Source of the DNA: Occultella aeris
GTDB taxonomy: Bacteria > Actinomycetota > Actinomycetes > Actinomycetales > Beutenbergiaceae
NCBI RefSeq assembly: GCF_902703175.1
Contig: NZ_CACRYJ010000018.1
Location: 20,934-84,933, forward strand
Direction: 5' to 3'
Length of the DNA stretch: 64,000 bases
In this document: piece after piece, positions 17,253 through 25,948 of the stretch
Numbering within the stretch: position 1 is the stretch's first letter
Layout of the letters: each line of letters begins with the position of its first letter
Made by a program: the position numbers and the translations under genes
The notes under the pieces: generated by a model
What the model saw: the letters and a program-made list of their open reading frames with translations, nothing else
The model's database searches: none
Told to the model about the DNA's origin: nothing

Positions 17253-18517
17253 TCTTCGGCCCGGGCGTCTGCGGAATGGGGAACCGGCCACTCCTCGTCC
17301 AGGGCCGCCGCAGGTGAGCGCCGGCCGATCTCGGCTGTCACGGACGCGATGAACGCCGCCAGCCCGACGGTGGCGCGCGCACCGGAGCCCGGCGCGCTGA
17401 CGGTCAGGGCATCCGCTGCCAGCTCGCTGTCGCCGAGGACCGCAAGGTAGGGCTCGCGGCGTTCCCGGGCGGCGCGGATCCGGGCACCGAGCGACCCGTC
17501 GACGGAGATCTCGGCCCGGATCCCGGCACCGCGCATCCGGTCCAGCACGCGCACCGCGGCCGGCCCGTGGGCGTGGTCGGCGACGGGCAACAGGCGCACC
17601 TGGACCGGAGCCAGCCAGGTGGGCAGGCGACCGTCGTGCCGCTCCAGCAGCAGCGCGGTCATCCGCTCCATCGAGCTGAGCAGGCCGCGGTGGATCAGCA
17701 CGGGTCGGTGCTTGCGACCGTCCCGGCCGATGTAGGTCAGGTCGAAGCGCTCCGGGAGGTTGTGGTCCACCTGCACGGTGGAGAGGGTCTCCTCCCGCCC
17801 GGCGGCGTCCCGGACCTGCACGTCGACCTTCGGGCCGTAGAACGCGGCCTCCCCGATGCCGAGCTCGTACTCGAGGCCCTCCGCGTCCAGCGCGTCCCGT
17901 AACTGGCCCTCGGCACGTTCCCACTGCGCATCGCCGCCGAGGTAGGCGCCACCGGGCCCGCGCACGGAGAGCCGCAGGTGGTCGATCTCGATGCCGAGCA
18001 CGTCGTAGCAGCGCCGGACCGCCGCCAGCGCCACCCGCACCTGTTCGCCCACCTGATCCGCCCGCGCGAACACGTGTGCGTCGTCGAGGTTGATCTGACG
18101 CACCCGGCTGAGGCCACCGAGCACGCCGGAGAGCTCGCTGCGGAACATCGAGCCCAGCTCGGTGTAGCCCACCGGCAGGTCCCGGTAGCTGTGCTCCCGG
18201 GCGGCGAACACCTGGGTGTGGTGCGGGCAGTTCGCGGGCCGCAGCACGAAGCTCTCGCCGCCCACGATCATCTCGGGGAACATGTCCGCGGAGAACTTGC
18301 CCCAGTGCCCGGACCGTTCGAACAGCTCACGCTTGGCGAGCACCGGGGTGTAGATGCGCCGGCATCCGGACGCGAGCGCCTCCTCGAGCGCGAACGCCTC
18401 CAGCTCGCCGCGGATCACGGCGCCGTCCGGCAGCCATAGCGGGAGCCCGGCGCCGACGGCGGGGGTGGTGTCGAACAGGTCGAGGCGGCGTCCGAGGACG
18501 CGGTGGTCGTGCGACAT
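17243..18517 (-). CDS. Short threonyl-tRNA synthetase paralogue without editing domain
   Basis: The 424-residue protein is a class II synthetase core plus anticodon-binding domain. Motif 2 is seen in GSMFRSE. Threonine-site zinc ligands typical of ThrRS are all kept: Cys in RPANCPHHTQVF, His in NLDDAHVF and His in VLIHRGLLSSMERM. The last ~100 residues form the HGTP anticodon-binding domain. The N-terminal TGS and editing domains of full-length ThrRS (about 640 or more residues) are absent, so it should charge tRNA-Thr without serine proofreading. A threonine attenuator precedes it. It may be a starvation-induced backup or an inhibitor-resistant copy. Confidence 0.88.
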   Translation of the reverse strand: MSHDHRVLGRRLDLFDTTPAVGAGLPLWLPDGAVIRGELEAFALEEALASGCRRIYTPVLAKRELFERSGHWGKFSADMFPEMIVGGESFVLRPANCPHHTQVFAAREHSYRDLPVGYTELGSMFRSELSGVLGGLSRVRQINLDDAHVFARADQVGEQVRVALAAVRRCYDVLGIEIDHLRLSVRGPGGAYLGGDAQWERAEGQLRDALDAEGLEYELGIGEAAFYGPKVDVQVRDAAGREETLSTVQVDHNLPERFDLTYIGRDGRKHRPVLIHRGLLSSMERMTALLLERHDGRLPTWLAPVQVRLLPVADHAHGPAAVRVLDRMRGAGIRAEISVDGSLGARIRAARERREPYLAVLGDSELAADALTVSAPGSGARATVGLAAFIASVTAEIGRRSPAAALDEEWPVPHSADARAEDHS

Positions 18518-18559
18518 GCTGTCTCCTTCGTGGGATGGGGAGAGCCCACGGAACGAGAA

Positions 18560-18585
18560 AGCCCCGGGGTGTTCTCCCCGGGGCT
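18560..18585 (-). terminator. Attenuator terminator before the short thrS gene
   Basis: On the minus strand, AGCCCCGGGG, AGAACA and CCCCGGGGCT form a perfect 10-base-pair stem followed by TTTCTCGTT. It lies between the threonine leader peptide and the synthetase start, 43 bases before the latter. Its 5' arm can alternatively pair with the leader region at 18611-18618. Confidence 0.85.
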
Positions 18586-18625
18586 GGTGCGCTGACGGCT
18601 ACGCGACGATCCGGAGAGTCTCCGG
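18574..18625 (-). promoter_or_regulatory. Alternative RNA stems of a threonine attenuator
   Basis: On the minus strand, segment 1 (CCGGAG, 18620-18625) pairs with segment 2 (CTCCGG within 18611-18618) around the loop ACT. Segment 2 in the longer form CTCTCCGG (18611-18618) can instead pair with segment 3 CCGGGGAG (18574-18581), eight pairs with one G-U. Segment 3 is the 5' arm of the terminator. A ribosome stalled on the Thr codons would cover segment 1, free segment 2 and prevent termination. Confidence 0.75.
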
Positions 18626-18652
18626 CGTCGTGGTGACCTGTGCCTGGCGCAT
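18599..18652 (-). CDS. Threonine leader peptide (attenuator)
   Basis: A 17-codon open frame reads MRQAQVTTTPETLRIVA and stops with TAG. Four of seventeen residues are threonine, three of them consecutive (ACC ACG ACG). The ATG follows TAGGCT by exactly 7 bases, so the mRNA is probably leaderless and begins with this peptide. The codons after Thr-Thr-Thr form segment 1 of the attenuator, where a ribosome starved of threonyl-tRNA would sit. Downstream are the terminator and the short threonyl-tRNA synthetase gene. The peptide is regulatory rather than functional as a protein. Confidence 0.82.
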   Translation of the reverse strand: MRQAQVTTTPETLRIVA

Positions 18653-18659
18653 GTGCCTC

Positions 18660-18665
18660 AGCCTA
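18660..18665 (-). promoter_or_regulatory. -10 element of the threonine leader transcript
   Basis: TAGGCT on the minus strand, 7 bases before the leader-peptide ATG, matches the leaderless promoter pattern repeated in the window and fixes the probable transcription start at the ATG. Confidence 0.65.
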
Positions 18666-18785
18666 CCCCGTCCCGTCCCGGAACCCGAGCGGATTTCCCT
18701 GGCCTGGCGACTCCTGTCGTACCGGGCGAGCCGGGCGTACCCTGGAGGGCGACAGAGTGGTCTGGTCCTTCGTGTGAGGTGCGCA

Positions 18786-19229
18786 ATGAAGCGTCAACTC
18801 GTCTCTCTCCTGTCCGTGGCCGCCCTCGGCGTGTCCACGATCGCGTTCGTCGCCCCGGCCGTCGCGGCCGACGGTGGGCGCCCGATCCTGGTGGACCTGA
18901 CCGGTGCGGCCGAGCGGCCGGGCCCCGGCGACCCGGACGGCACTGGCACGGCATCCTTCCAGGTCAACCCGGGCCAGGGCCGGGTCTGCTACACGCTCTC
19001 CGTCGAGAACATCGATGCCGCCACGGCCGCGCACATCCACCTGGCGGGCACGGACGTACCGGGACCGGTGGTGGTGCCACTGGCTGCGCCCACCGACGGA
19101 TTCTCCTCGGGCTGCGCGGCCGTCCCACGCGAACTTGCGAAGGATCTCATCCAGCATCCTGAGGACTACTACGTCAACGTGCACAACGTCCTGTTCCCCG
19201 GCGGTGCCGTGCGAGGTCAGCTGGGCTGA
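18786..19229 (+). CDS. Secreted CHRD-domain protein
   Basis: A 147-residue protein with a clear signal peptide (MKRQLVSLLSVAALGVSTIAF..APAVAADGG, cleavage near AVAA). It has a single CHRD domain: LTGAAERPGPGDPDGTG, then CYTLSVENI, AAHIHLAG and the YYVNVHNVLFPGGAVRGQL ending that is diagnostic for the family. CHRD proteins are extracellular; their role in bacteria is unclear. GAGGTG precedes the ATG. It is divergent from the thrS attenuator unit. Confidence 0.88.
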   Translation: MKRQLVSLLSVAALGVSTIAFVAPAVAADGGRPILVDLTGAAERPGPGDPDGTGTASFQVNPGQGRVCYTLSVENIDAATAAHIHLAGTDVPGPVVVPLAAPTDGFSSGCAAVPRELAKDLIQHPEDYYVNVHNVLFPGGAVRGQLG

Positions 19230-19249
19230 CCGCGGCGCACCCCGGGCGC

Positions 19250-19657
19250 TCACGCGCGAGCGGCCCGTACTGCCTCCTCCAGCAGGTGGCGCAACACGTC
19301 ACCGTCCACGTCCGCCAACCTCTTGATGTACAGGCACCCCTTGCCGGTGGTGTGCGGGCCGAGTTCGGCGAGCAGGTCCGCCGACGACCCCAGGACCGCG
19401 TCCAGGTAGAGGGTGGTGGCCGCCTTGCGAGGGGAGAAGCCGACCTCGAAGTAGTCGATCTCCCGCCCGCTGGAGTAGACCAGGTGGCGCTCGCCGAAGC
19501 CGATGATGCTCGGGCCCCAGAGCACCGGCTCGTCGCCGCTGACCGCGCGCATCAGCTCGACGAGACGCTCGGCGTCGGCGCGGCGGACGGGATCGTCCAC
19601 GGACGCGATGAACGCGTTCACGTCACCCGAACCGGGGCGGGTCTTCAGCTCGGCCAT
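19250..19657 (-). CDS. DUF1801 domain-containing protein
   Basis: The 135-residue protein shows the DUF1801/YdhG pattern: VNAFIASVDDPVRRADAERLVELM, WGPSIIGFGERHLVYSSGRE, and GKGCLYIKRLADVD near the end. No reaction is established for this fold. The ATG at 19657 is chosen because the protein then begins at the conserved region and CAGGAT lies 7 bases upstream. It appears to be a single-gene unit. Confidence 0.85.
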   Translation of the reverse strand: MAELKTRPGSGDVNAFIASVDDPVRRADAERLVELMRAVSGDEPVLWGPSIIGFGERHLVYSSGREIDYFEVGFSPRKAATTLYLDAVLGSSADLLAELGPHTTGKGCLYIKRLADVDGDVLRHLLEEAVRAARA

Positions 19658-19723
19658 GCTCTGGATCCTGCCACCGCACCCCGACATCCGCGCGCGTTCT
19701 GCTGGACCAGTGCGTACCCAGCA

Positions 19724-19755
19724 CGACGGCCGGTCCAGTCCGGGACCGGCCGTCG
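19724..19755. terminator. Terminator hairpin
   Basis: Perfect 13-base arms (CGACGGCCGGTCC and GGACCGGCCGTCG) with a 6-base loop lie just downstream of the small minus-strand gene ending at 19768. Confidence 0.7.
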
Positions 19756-19767
19756 CGGGGTCAGCGG

Positions 19768-19947
19768 TCAGGCGCGCTCGTCGCCGACCTTGCCGTCCGC
19801 GAAGTCACGCCCCTGCTGGATCTTGTCCTCGTACTTGCCGCCGGTCTTCTCGTTGGCGAAGTTCGCGGCCTGGTCGAGGGCGTTGTCGGTCCGTTCCTCG
19901 TTGCCGAGCAACTCGCTGGCCTTCTTCTTCAACTCATCGAAACCCAT
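19768..19947 (-). CDS. Rv0909/MT0933-like small protein (putative antitoxin family)
   Basis: A 59-residue, highly charged helical protein: MGFDELKKKASELLGN, then ALDQAANFANEKTGGKYEDKIQQG. The NEKTGGKYEDKI core matches the MT0933/Rv0909 antitoxin-like family; a CsbD-like stress protein is an alternative label. No toxin gene is adjacent, so a toxin-antitoxin role is not supported here. The second ATG (19947) is preferred because GGGAGGGG is six bases upstream; the first ATG is too close to it. Confidence 0.72.
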   Translation of the reverse strand: MGFDELKKKASELLGNEERTDNALDQAANFANEKTGGKYEDKIQQGRDFADGKVGDERA

Positions 19948-20045
19948 GTGCATCCCCTCCCGATCACCGAGCCGGGCAGTCGCCCGGTCGGCCCGATTGT
20001 GGTCGGATTCGGCGGCGGGCGCACCCTGGAACCGCGCCCGGGCGT

Positions 20046-20750
20046 TCACGGGAGGTCGAGATCGGCCCGCCAGGAGGTAGCCGCGAGCGCCGGTCCGGTC
20101 CCGGAGTGGGTGTCGGCGCCGAGGTACCGCACGAAGGCGCCGGGGCCGTCGAGGTCGTACCGGTGCCCGGCCGGCACCTCGACCGGTCGCCAGCCGAGGG
20201 CGAGGGTGGTGTCCAGTACCCGGCGCTCCCCGAGGACCCCGGGTGACCTGCGGGCGGCCGGGCCCAGGTCGAGGTCCTCGACCAGCAGGTCCGCGCCGTC
20301 GAGCGTGGCACGGGTGACGGCCCGCAGGACCCCGCCGGTCTCGCCGACGCGGCCGAACACGAGGGTCTCGCGCAGGAGTGCCCGGGCGCGGGCGGCGAGG
20401 GTGAGCTCGGTGCTGCGCCGCACGTGGGCGCCGTCGGCCACCACGAGCGGCAGTCCGCACCAGCTCAGCCGGGCGCCCTCGCCCAGGCGGGCGCGTACGT
20501 GCCAGCCCGACGGCGTCCCGCCCGCGTCGTAGGCGACCGTCCCGGCGGTCTCCACCACCTCGAGCCACCCGCCGGGCGCTACCTCGACGTCGATGCGCAC
20601 CTCGTCGCCGCCGAGCAGCAGCGCGCCGGTCGCGACGAGCGCGACCCGGGCTCCGCCGTCGTCGGCATGCAGTACGCGCGGACTCAGCGCGCCCGCGACG
20701 AGCCGGCACCGCGCCCGGCCCGGCGCGGGGGCGACGGCGATGGTGCTCAC
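20046..20750 (-). CDS. ureD: Urease accessory protein UreD
   Basis: UreD binds apo-urease and, with UreF and UreG, guides nickel insertion and lysine carbamylation. The protein has 234 residues and shows the expected beta-rich organisation with [22 protein letters not shown] and [22 protein letters not shown]. It starts with GTG, overlapping the UreG stop by four bases (GTGA). It is the last gene of ureABCFGD. Sequence is more divergent than the other urease genes, but position and motifs agree. Confidence 0.9.
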   Translation of the reverse strand: MSTIAVAPAPGRARCRLVAGALSPRVLHADDGGARVALVATGALLLGGDEVRIDVEVAPGGWLEVVETAGTVAYDAGGTPSGWHVRARLGEGARLSWCGLPLVVADGAHVRRSTELTLAARARALLRETLVFGRVGETGGVLRAVTRATLDGADLLVEDLDLGPAARRSPGVLGERRVLDTTLALGWRPVEVPAGHRYDLDGPGAFVRYLGADTHSGTGPALAATSWRADLDLP

Positions 20751-21562
20751 GTGCCCGCGGGGTCCCCGGTGTGGTCGTGGCCCTGGGCCGTGGCGTGGTC
20801 GTGGCCGGCCCGCTGGGCGTGCGCATGGTCCAGGTCACCGTCGGCGTGCGAGTGCAGCACGCCGCCACCGTCGGGGTCGGCGTGGAAGTGGGGCGCCATC
20901 GGTCCCGGGTCCACCGGCACGTGTTCACCGCCGCGGTGCGCCGCGAGCACGCCGCGCACCCACGCGCAGAGCGCGGCTACGGACGCGGCGTCGTCCCGGG
21001 AGAGCGCGAGCACGGGCCGTCCGTCACGAGCATCGGCCCCGTCCGCGACCATCCGCTCGACGTCCACCCCGACGTAGGGAGCCAGGTCGGTCTTGTTCAC
21101 CACGAGCAGGTCGGCCCGGGCGATCCCGGGGCCGCCCTTACGGGCGACATCGCCGCCGCCGGCGACATCGAGCACGAAGATCTGCGCGTCCACGAGAGCG
21201 GGGGAGAACGTGGCGGTGAGGTTGTCTCCGCCGGACTCCACGAGCACCACGTCCAGGGGTGCGAAGTCGGCCTCGAGGTCCTCGACGGCGAGCAGGTTCG
21301 CGGTGACGTCGTCCCGGATGGCGGTGTGCGGGCAGGCGCCGGTCTCCACCGCCCGGATCCGCTCCGGGTCCAGCACGCCGGCCGAACGCAGGAACCGGGC
21401 GTCCTCGTCGGTGTAGATGTCGTTGGTGATCACCCCGAGCGCCAGGTCGGTGGACAGTTCCCGGCAGAGCAGCGCGATCAGCGAGCTCTTGCCGGTGCCG
21501 ACCGGGCCGGCCACCCCCAGCCGCAGGGAACGAGTCTCGGGAATCTCAGCGGTGTCAGGCAC
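20747..21562 (-). CDS. ureG: Urease GTPase UreG with His-rich C-terminal tail
   Basis: UreG is the SIMIBI GTPase that powers nickel insertion. It has Walker [11 protein letters not shown], the nickel-binding [13 protein letters not shown] (Cys-Pro-His), ESGGDNL and the guanine motif NKTDL. After residue ~215 an unusual tail is rich in His and Asp ([36 protein letters not shown]). The operon has no ureE, so the tail may store or deliver nickel. The GTG at 21562 gives a start with GAGAGG upstream and an 8-base overlap with ureF; an ATG at 21589 is also possible. Confidence 0.94.
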   Translation of the reverse strand: MPDTAEIPETRSLRLGVAGPVGTGKSSLIALLCRELSTDLALGVITNDIYTDEDARFLRSAGVLDPERIRAVETGACPHTAIRDDVTANLLAVEDLEADFAPLDVVLVESGGDNLTATFSPALVDAQIFVLDVAGGGDVARKGGPGIARADLLVVNKTDLAPYVGVDVERMVADGADARDGRPVLALSRDDAASVAALCAWVRGVLAAHRGGEHVPVDPGPMAPHFHADPDGGGVLHSHADGDLDHAHAQRAGHDHATAQGHDHTGDPAGT

Positions 21563-22220
21563 GGAACAACCTCTCGGTGGTGTGGTCATGGTCCTGCGCC
21601 CACTGCTCGATCAGGGGCGCACCGCAGGCGGGGATCTCCCCGGGTCGGGTGAGGTGGGCGACGCGGTCCGCGAGCGCCTCGATCAGCGGCCGCGCCGCGA
21701 GCACCCAGGAGGTCGTCACCAGCGGGTCGAGCGGGGCGAGCTTGAGCATCGCCGCCGCCACCGTCTGGGCGTCGTCGTAGCCGACCAGACGGGCCGTGTT
21801 CACCGCGTCGAGGCCGGACCGGGCGGCGATCAGCCCGAGGACCACCGGCCGGGTCGCGCGCCAGCGCGGATCGTCGCCGGCCGCGGGCCAGAGCCGGTGC
21901 AGCAGCCGGACGTAGCCGCGCCCGAGCATGCGCGCGTTCGCTCGCAACGCCGGGCTGGGGGTCCGGGCCGCCCAGGCCGTCTCGACGGCCACCAGGTCGC
22001 GGGCCCGCCCGCCGGCGAGGCTCAGGTGCCGGGCCACGACGGCGGTGCCCGCCTCCACCACGCACACCGTGCGCAGCCGCGCGGCCAGGTAGGCGGGCAC
22101 GGAGGCGGCGGGCAACCCGGACCTCAGCGCAGGCTCCAGGCCCGCCGACTGCGTGTGCGCACCGGTCGGTAGCCGGGCGTCGGCGAGCAGCGCGAGAAGC
22201 ACCGACTGGGAGGCGTCCAT
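21555..22220 (-). CDS. ureF: Urease accessory protein UreF
   Basis: UreF (221 residues, all-helical) joins UreD to UreG in the activation complex. Visible landmarks are the [18 protein letters not shown] start, near the conserved lineup of UreF N-termini, and a final [17 protein letters not shown] segment. The ATG overlaps the last base of the ureC stop, so translation is coupled. Confidence 0.92.
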   Translation of the reverse strand: MDASQSVLLALLADARLPTGAHTQSAGLEPALRSGLPAASVPAYLAARLRTVCVVEAGTAVVARHLSLAGGRARDLVAVETAWAARTPSPALRANARMLGRGYVRLLHRLWPAAGDDPRWRATRPVVLGLIAARSGLDAVNTARLVGYDDAQTVAAAMLKLAPLDPLVTTSWVLAARPLIEALADRVAHLTRPGEIPACGAPLIEQWAQDHDHTTERLFRA

Positions 22221-23923
22221 CAGAACAGTGAGTACAGCTGGGCGAGCGGAAGCTCCGAGGCGGGTGCGGGCACGACGCGCTCGCCGTCGACGTCGATCTC
22301 GAAGGTCTCGGGATTGATCTCGATGACCGGAAGGGCGTCGTTGTTGATCATCTGCGCCTTACCCACGGCCCGGGTGTCCGCCACCGGAAGCAGCCGGCGG
22401 CGCAACCCGAGCCGGTCGGTCAGGCCGGCGTCGAGGGCAGCGGGCGAGACGAACGTGGCGGAGACCTCGGCGCCGATCGAGGCCGCCAGCGCGTCGCGCA
22501 TCAGCACCGGCTGTGGGGTCGGGATGGACGCGTTCGGGTCGCCGAGGGCGCCGCGCACGATGGCGCCGCCCTTGATCACGACGTCCGGTCGGAAGCCGAA
22601 GAACTTCGGCTGCCAGAGCGCCAGATCCGCCATCTTGCCCGGTTCGACGGAGCCGATGTAGGCGTCCACTCCGTGCGCGATCGCCGGGTTGATCGTGTAC
22701 TTGGCCACGTATCGCCGGGCGCGTTCGTTGTCCGCCGGCAACCCGCCTCCGAGCGCGCCGCGGCGGGCCTTCATCACGTGCGCCACCTGCCAGGTGCGGG
22801 TGATGACTTCACCGATCCGGCCCATCGCCTGCGCGTCGGAGGACGTGATCGACATCGCCCCCAGGTCGTGCAGCACGTCCTCGGCCGCGATCGTGCTCGC
22901 CCTGATCCGGGACTCCGCGAACGCCAGATCCTCGGGGACCTGCGGGTTGAGGTGATGGCACACCATGAGCATGTCCAGGTGCTCGGCCACCGTGTTCACC
23001 GTGTGCGGCAGGGTCGGGTTCGTCGAGCCCGGCAGCACGTACGGCTCACCGGCCAGGCGCATGATGTCCGGTGCGTGCCCGCCACCGGCGCCCTCTGTGT
23101 GGAACGCATGGATCGAGCGCCCGCCGATGGCGGCGACCGTCGACTCCAGGAACCCGGCCTCGTTCAGCGAGTCCGAGTGCAGGGCCACCTGCAGCCCCCA
23201 GTCCGCGGCCCCCCGCAGCGCCGCGTCGAGCGCGGCCGGGGTGGAGCCCCAGTCCTCGTGGACCTTGAAGCCGCCGGCGCCGGCGAGGGCCTGCTCGGCG
23301 AACGCCTCGGCACTGACCGTGTTGCCCTTGCCGAGCAGCAGCACGTTCACCGGCAGCGCGTCGAGGCTGCGGTGGATCGTGCCCAGATGCCAGGCGCCCG
23401 GGGTCACCGTGGTCGCCTTGGTGCCTTCGGAGGGCCCGGTACCACCGCCCCCGATCGTGGTGATGCCGCTGGCGAGCGCCTCGTGGATCTGCGAAGGAGA
23501 GATGAGGTGCACGTGCGTGTCGAACGCGCCGGCGGTGAGGATGCGGCCCTCGCCACTGATCACGTCGGTGGCGGGCCCGATGTGCAGCGCCGGGTGCACG
23601 CCGTCGGCGATGTCCGGGTTTCCGGCGCGGCCGAGGGCGACGATCACGCCGTCGCGGATGCCGACGTCCGCCCGGACCACCCCCCACCAGTCGAGCACGA
23701 TCGCGTTCGTGATGACCGTGTCCAGCGCTCCGTCGGCGCGGGACGTGACACCCTGCGCCATCGACTCGCGGATGGACTTGCCGCCCCCGAACACGGCCTC
23801 CTCGCCGCCGACCGTATGGTCCCGCTCGACCTCGATCCACAGGTCGGTGTCGCCGAGGCGGATCTGGTCGCCCGCCGTCGGGCCGTACAGGGCGGCGTAG
23901 GCCGCCCGGGAGATCTCAACCAT
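22220..23923 (-). CDS. ureC: Urease alpha subunit
   Basis: The catalytic subunit hydrolyses urea to ammonia and carbamate at a di-nickel site. It has 567 residues, the standard length. The carbamylated lysine K220 is in GFKVHEDWG. Metal and substrate histidines appear in [22 protein letters not shown] and [20 protein letters not shown], with [16 protein letters not shown] [15 protein letters not shown] downstream. The ATG at 23923 overlaps the ureB end by eight bases. It sits in ureABCFGD. Confidence 0.98.
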   Translation of the reverse strand: MVEISRAAYAALYGPTAGDQIRLGDTDLWIEVERDHTVGGEEAVFGGGKSIRESMAQGVTSRADGALDTVITNAIVLDWWGVVRADVGIRDGVIVALGRAGNPDIADGVHPALHIGPATDVISGEGRILTAGAFDTHVHLISPSQIHEALASGITTIGGGGTGPSEGTKATTVTPGAWHLGTIHRSLDALPVNVLLLGKGNTVSAEAFAEQALAGAGGFKVHEDWGSTPAALDAALRGAADWGLQVALHSDSLNEAGFLESTVAAIGGRSIHAFHTEGAGGGHAPDIMRLAGEPYVLPGSTNPTLPHTVNTVAEHLDMLMVCHHLNPQVPEDLAFAESRIRASTIAAEDVLHDLGAMSITSSDAQAMGRIGEVITRTWQVAHVMKARRGALGGGLPADNERARRYVAKYTINPAIAHGVDAYIGSVEPGKMADLALWQPKFFGFRPDVVIKGGAIVRGALGDPNASIPTPQPVLMRDALAASIGAEVSATFVSPAALDAGLTDRLGLRRRLLPVADTRAVGKAQMINNDALPVIEINPETFEIDVDGERVVPAPASELPLAQLYSLF

Positions 23924-24266
23924 CCTCGCCGTCCAGGTCCGCCGAGGATCGGCCCAAACGGATCCCGGGCACCCGTCGCGCCCCGCGCAGCGCCACCGCG
24001 GCCACGGCGCGGGAGGCGCCCGGCTCGAAGCGTTGCGACGTCCCGGACGGCACGTCCAGCCGGAACCCGTGCGCGGCCTCCCGGTCGAACTCCAGCGCCG
24101 GGTTCGCATCCGGCAGGTGCAGGTGGGAGCCGATCTGGACCGGCCGGTCCCCGGTGTTCAGGATGACCAGCTCCAGGCGTTCGTCGGGGCGCCGGTCCGC
24201 GTTGAGCTCGATCGTGCCCGGCGCCACCCGGATCGCACCGGGCCCGGTGGTGTTCGGTCCGCTCAC
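23916..24266 (-). CDS. ureB: Urease beta subunit
   Basis: A 116-residue structural subunit of urease. It has the characteristic [47 protein letters not shown] core. It follows ureA by ten bases and overlaps ureC. No missing elements. Confidence 0.96.
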   Translation of the reverse strand: MSGPNTTGPGAIRVAPGTIELNADRRPDERLELVILNTGDRPVQIGSHLHLPDANPALEFDREAAHGFRLDVPSGTSQRFEPGASRAVAAVALRGARRVPGIRLGRSSADLDGEDG

Positions 24267-24276
24267 GTCGGCCTCC

Positions 24277-24579
24277 TCAGGCGATCGGTTCGTGGATGGT
24301 GACGAGCTTGCGACCGTCCGGGAACGTCGCCTCGACCTGGATGTCGGGCAGCATCTGCGCCACGCCCTCCATCACGTCGGTGCGGCCGAGCACCTCACGG
24401 CCAGCCACCATCAGGTCGGCGACGGTGCGTCCCTCCCGGGCGCCCTCGATCACCCAGGTGGTCAGCAGCGCGGCCGCCTCCGGGTAGTTCAGGCGGATGC
24501 CGCGCTCCCTGCGGTCGCGGGCGACCATGCCGGCGACCGCGAGCAGGAGCTTCTCCTGCTCGGACGGGGTCAGGTGCAT
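24277..24579 (-). CDS. ureA: Urease gamma subunit
   Basis: A 100-residue structural subunit beginning [13 protein letters not shown], as in nearly all UreA proteins. The [25 protein letters not shown] core and [14 protein letters not shown] end are intact. Three starts are possible (24585 GTG, 24582 ATG, 24579 ATG); the last has GAGGAG five bases upstream and gives the canonical N-terminus. It is the first gene of the urease operon. Confidence 0.96.
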   Translation of the reverse strand: MHLTPSEQEKLLLAVAGMVARDRRERGIRLNYPEAAALLTTWVIEGAREGRTVADLMVAGREVLGRTDVMEGVAQMLPDIQVEATFPDGRKLVTIHEPIA

Positions 24580-24630
24580 CATCACTCCTCACGTTGCGGT
24601 CGGGTGTGATGGGCATTCTGCCCGACGCGT

Positions 24631-24646
24631 GTTGACGGAGTGTTAC
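24631..24646 (-). promoter_or_regulatory. Possible GlnR half-box upstream of ureA
   Basis: On the minus strand, GTAAC, six bases and TCAAC resemble half of the actinobacterial GlnR box (GTNAC-N6-GAAAC), with two mismatches in the second element. It lies about 55 bases before ureA. GlnR is a known regulator of urease in this phylum; the match here is weak. Confidence 0.3.
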
Positions 24647-24733
24647 AGGTCGCGGGCGCGCAACCGGAGCCTCACGCGCGCGGACGCGGGGTTCGTCGGA
24701 CCGGACGACGTCGGTGTCCAGCGGCCACGGCAC

Positions 24734-25948
24734 TCACCTCCCCGCGAGGAACAGGCGGCTCGCGGAGCCGGCCCGAGGGGTAGCCACGGCGGTGAGGGCG
24801 AGTGCGGTGCCGGCGATGCCGGAGAGCAGGCCAGGGCCGGCGTCGTCGCCCTGGCCCGGTACCGTCGTGCCGTGCGCGGCGAGGGCCTCGTGCGCCAGAT
24901 CGACGGCGGCGCTGCGGTATCCCTGGGTGTCCAGACCGACTGCGGCCGAGGCGAGCAGGTCCCAGGTGCCAGCGGCGCCGTGGCCGAGGCTCAGGTCCGT
25001 GGTGGCCCGGGCGGTGCGCGTGCTTGCGCGGACCGCGGCGTGCACGTCGGCGACGAGGTTCGTCCGTGGGGTCGCCAGCTCGAGTCCCTGGTCGCGCAGG
25101 GCGAGCAGGCGCAGCCTGGTCAGCCCGATGCCCACCGGTCCGGTCCACGGGTCGCCGGTCGCGTGCGCGTCGTGACCGCTCGGTGCTGCCGGTGCACCGG
25201 TCGGCCCTGATCCGGGCGTGGACCAGGCGTCGGCCTCCGGCTCGAACCAGGCCGACTCCCAGCGCAGGCCCCCATCGATGAGTGGCACCAGGTCGGTCGC
25301 CAGCACCGGGTGGCGGGCGGCCGCCTCCGCCAGGGCGAGGATGACGCCGGAGGTCCCGTGGGCGAGCCCGGTCCGCGCCCGACCGTCGGCATCAGGCCAG
25401 CAGACCGTGTTCGCGCTCAGGTGCCGGGCGGCTGTGCGCAGCCGGCGGGTGGCCGCCGTCACGGCCGTGGCCGGTGCCTCGCAGACCAGCAGTCCGAGCA
25501 GGTGCCCGGCCGTGCCCGTGGCGAGGTCGTGCCGACGTGGATCCGTCCGCACCGACGCCGCGGCGCGGCGGGCCCGCTGCCGCAGCTCGGGTGAGTCCGC
25601 GGCGGCCCCCACCCGATGGACCGCGCAGGCGACCCCGGCCAGGCCGGTGAGCAGGCCGACTCCACCGCCCCGGGCCGCGCCGTCCAGGGTGCGGCTCGAG
25701 GCGTCGACGGCCAGGTCGAGAAGGTCGGACCGGTCGAGCGTTCGGCCGAGTTCGGCCAGGGCCCAGGCGATCCCGGCGTCGCCGTCCTCGACCGCGTGCG
25801 GCGAACGGCCGCGGCCGGTGCGGGCACGGGGCGAGCGGTCGCGCCAGGTCGGCCCGGTGCTGCCACGGACCACCCCAGCCTGTAGCTCGTCCGCGAGATC
25901 GCCCGCGTAGGCCAGCAGGTCCGGTTCGGCGAGTGCTGTCACAGCCAT
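24734..25948 (-). CDS. LanC-like protein with degenerate zinc site
   Basis: The 404-residue protein has the repeated alpha-toroid glycine motifs of LanC cyclases: GVGLLTGLAGVACAV, LATGTAGHLLGLL, TGLAHGTSGVILAL, LSLGHGAAGTWDLL and LLSGIAGTALALTA. In classical LanC, zinc is held by a Cys in a WC.G.PG motif and a Cys-His in a later CHG motif. Here these read PWTGPVGIG and GHG, so both cysteines are missing, as in class III cyclase domains. It overlaps the HopA1-like gene upstream by ten bases. It may cyclise or merely bind a modified peptide; no lanthipeptide precursor is visible. Confidence 0.78.
   Translation of the reverse strand: MAVTALAEPDLLAYAGDLADELQAGVVRGSTGPTWRDRSPRARTGRGRSPHAVEDGDAGIAWALAELGRTLDRSDLLDLAVDASSRTLDGAARGGGVGLLTGLAGVACAVHRVGAAADSPELRQRARRAAASVRTDPRRHDLATGTAGHLLGLLVCEAPATAVTAATRRLRTAARHLSANTVCWPDADGRARTGLAHGTSGVILALAEAAARHPVLATDLVPLIDGGLRWESAWFEPEADAWSTPGSGPTGAPAAPSGHDAHATGDPWTGPVGIGLTRLRLLALRDQGLELATPRTNLVADVHAAVRASTRTARATTDLSLGHGAAGTWDLLASAAVGLDTQGYRSAAVDLAHEALAAHGTTVPGQGDDAGPGLLSGIAGTALALTAVATPRAGSASRLFLAGR

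Noticed and set aside
18518..18660. T-box riboswitch upstream of the short thrS gene
   Set aside because: No T-box consensus or specifier stem is seen; the leader peptide with Thr codons and overlapping stems explains the terminator better.
19768..19947. Toxin-antitoxin locus
   Set aside because: The Rv0909-like protein has no adjacent toxin gene; family name alone is not enough.
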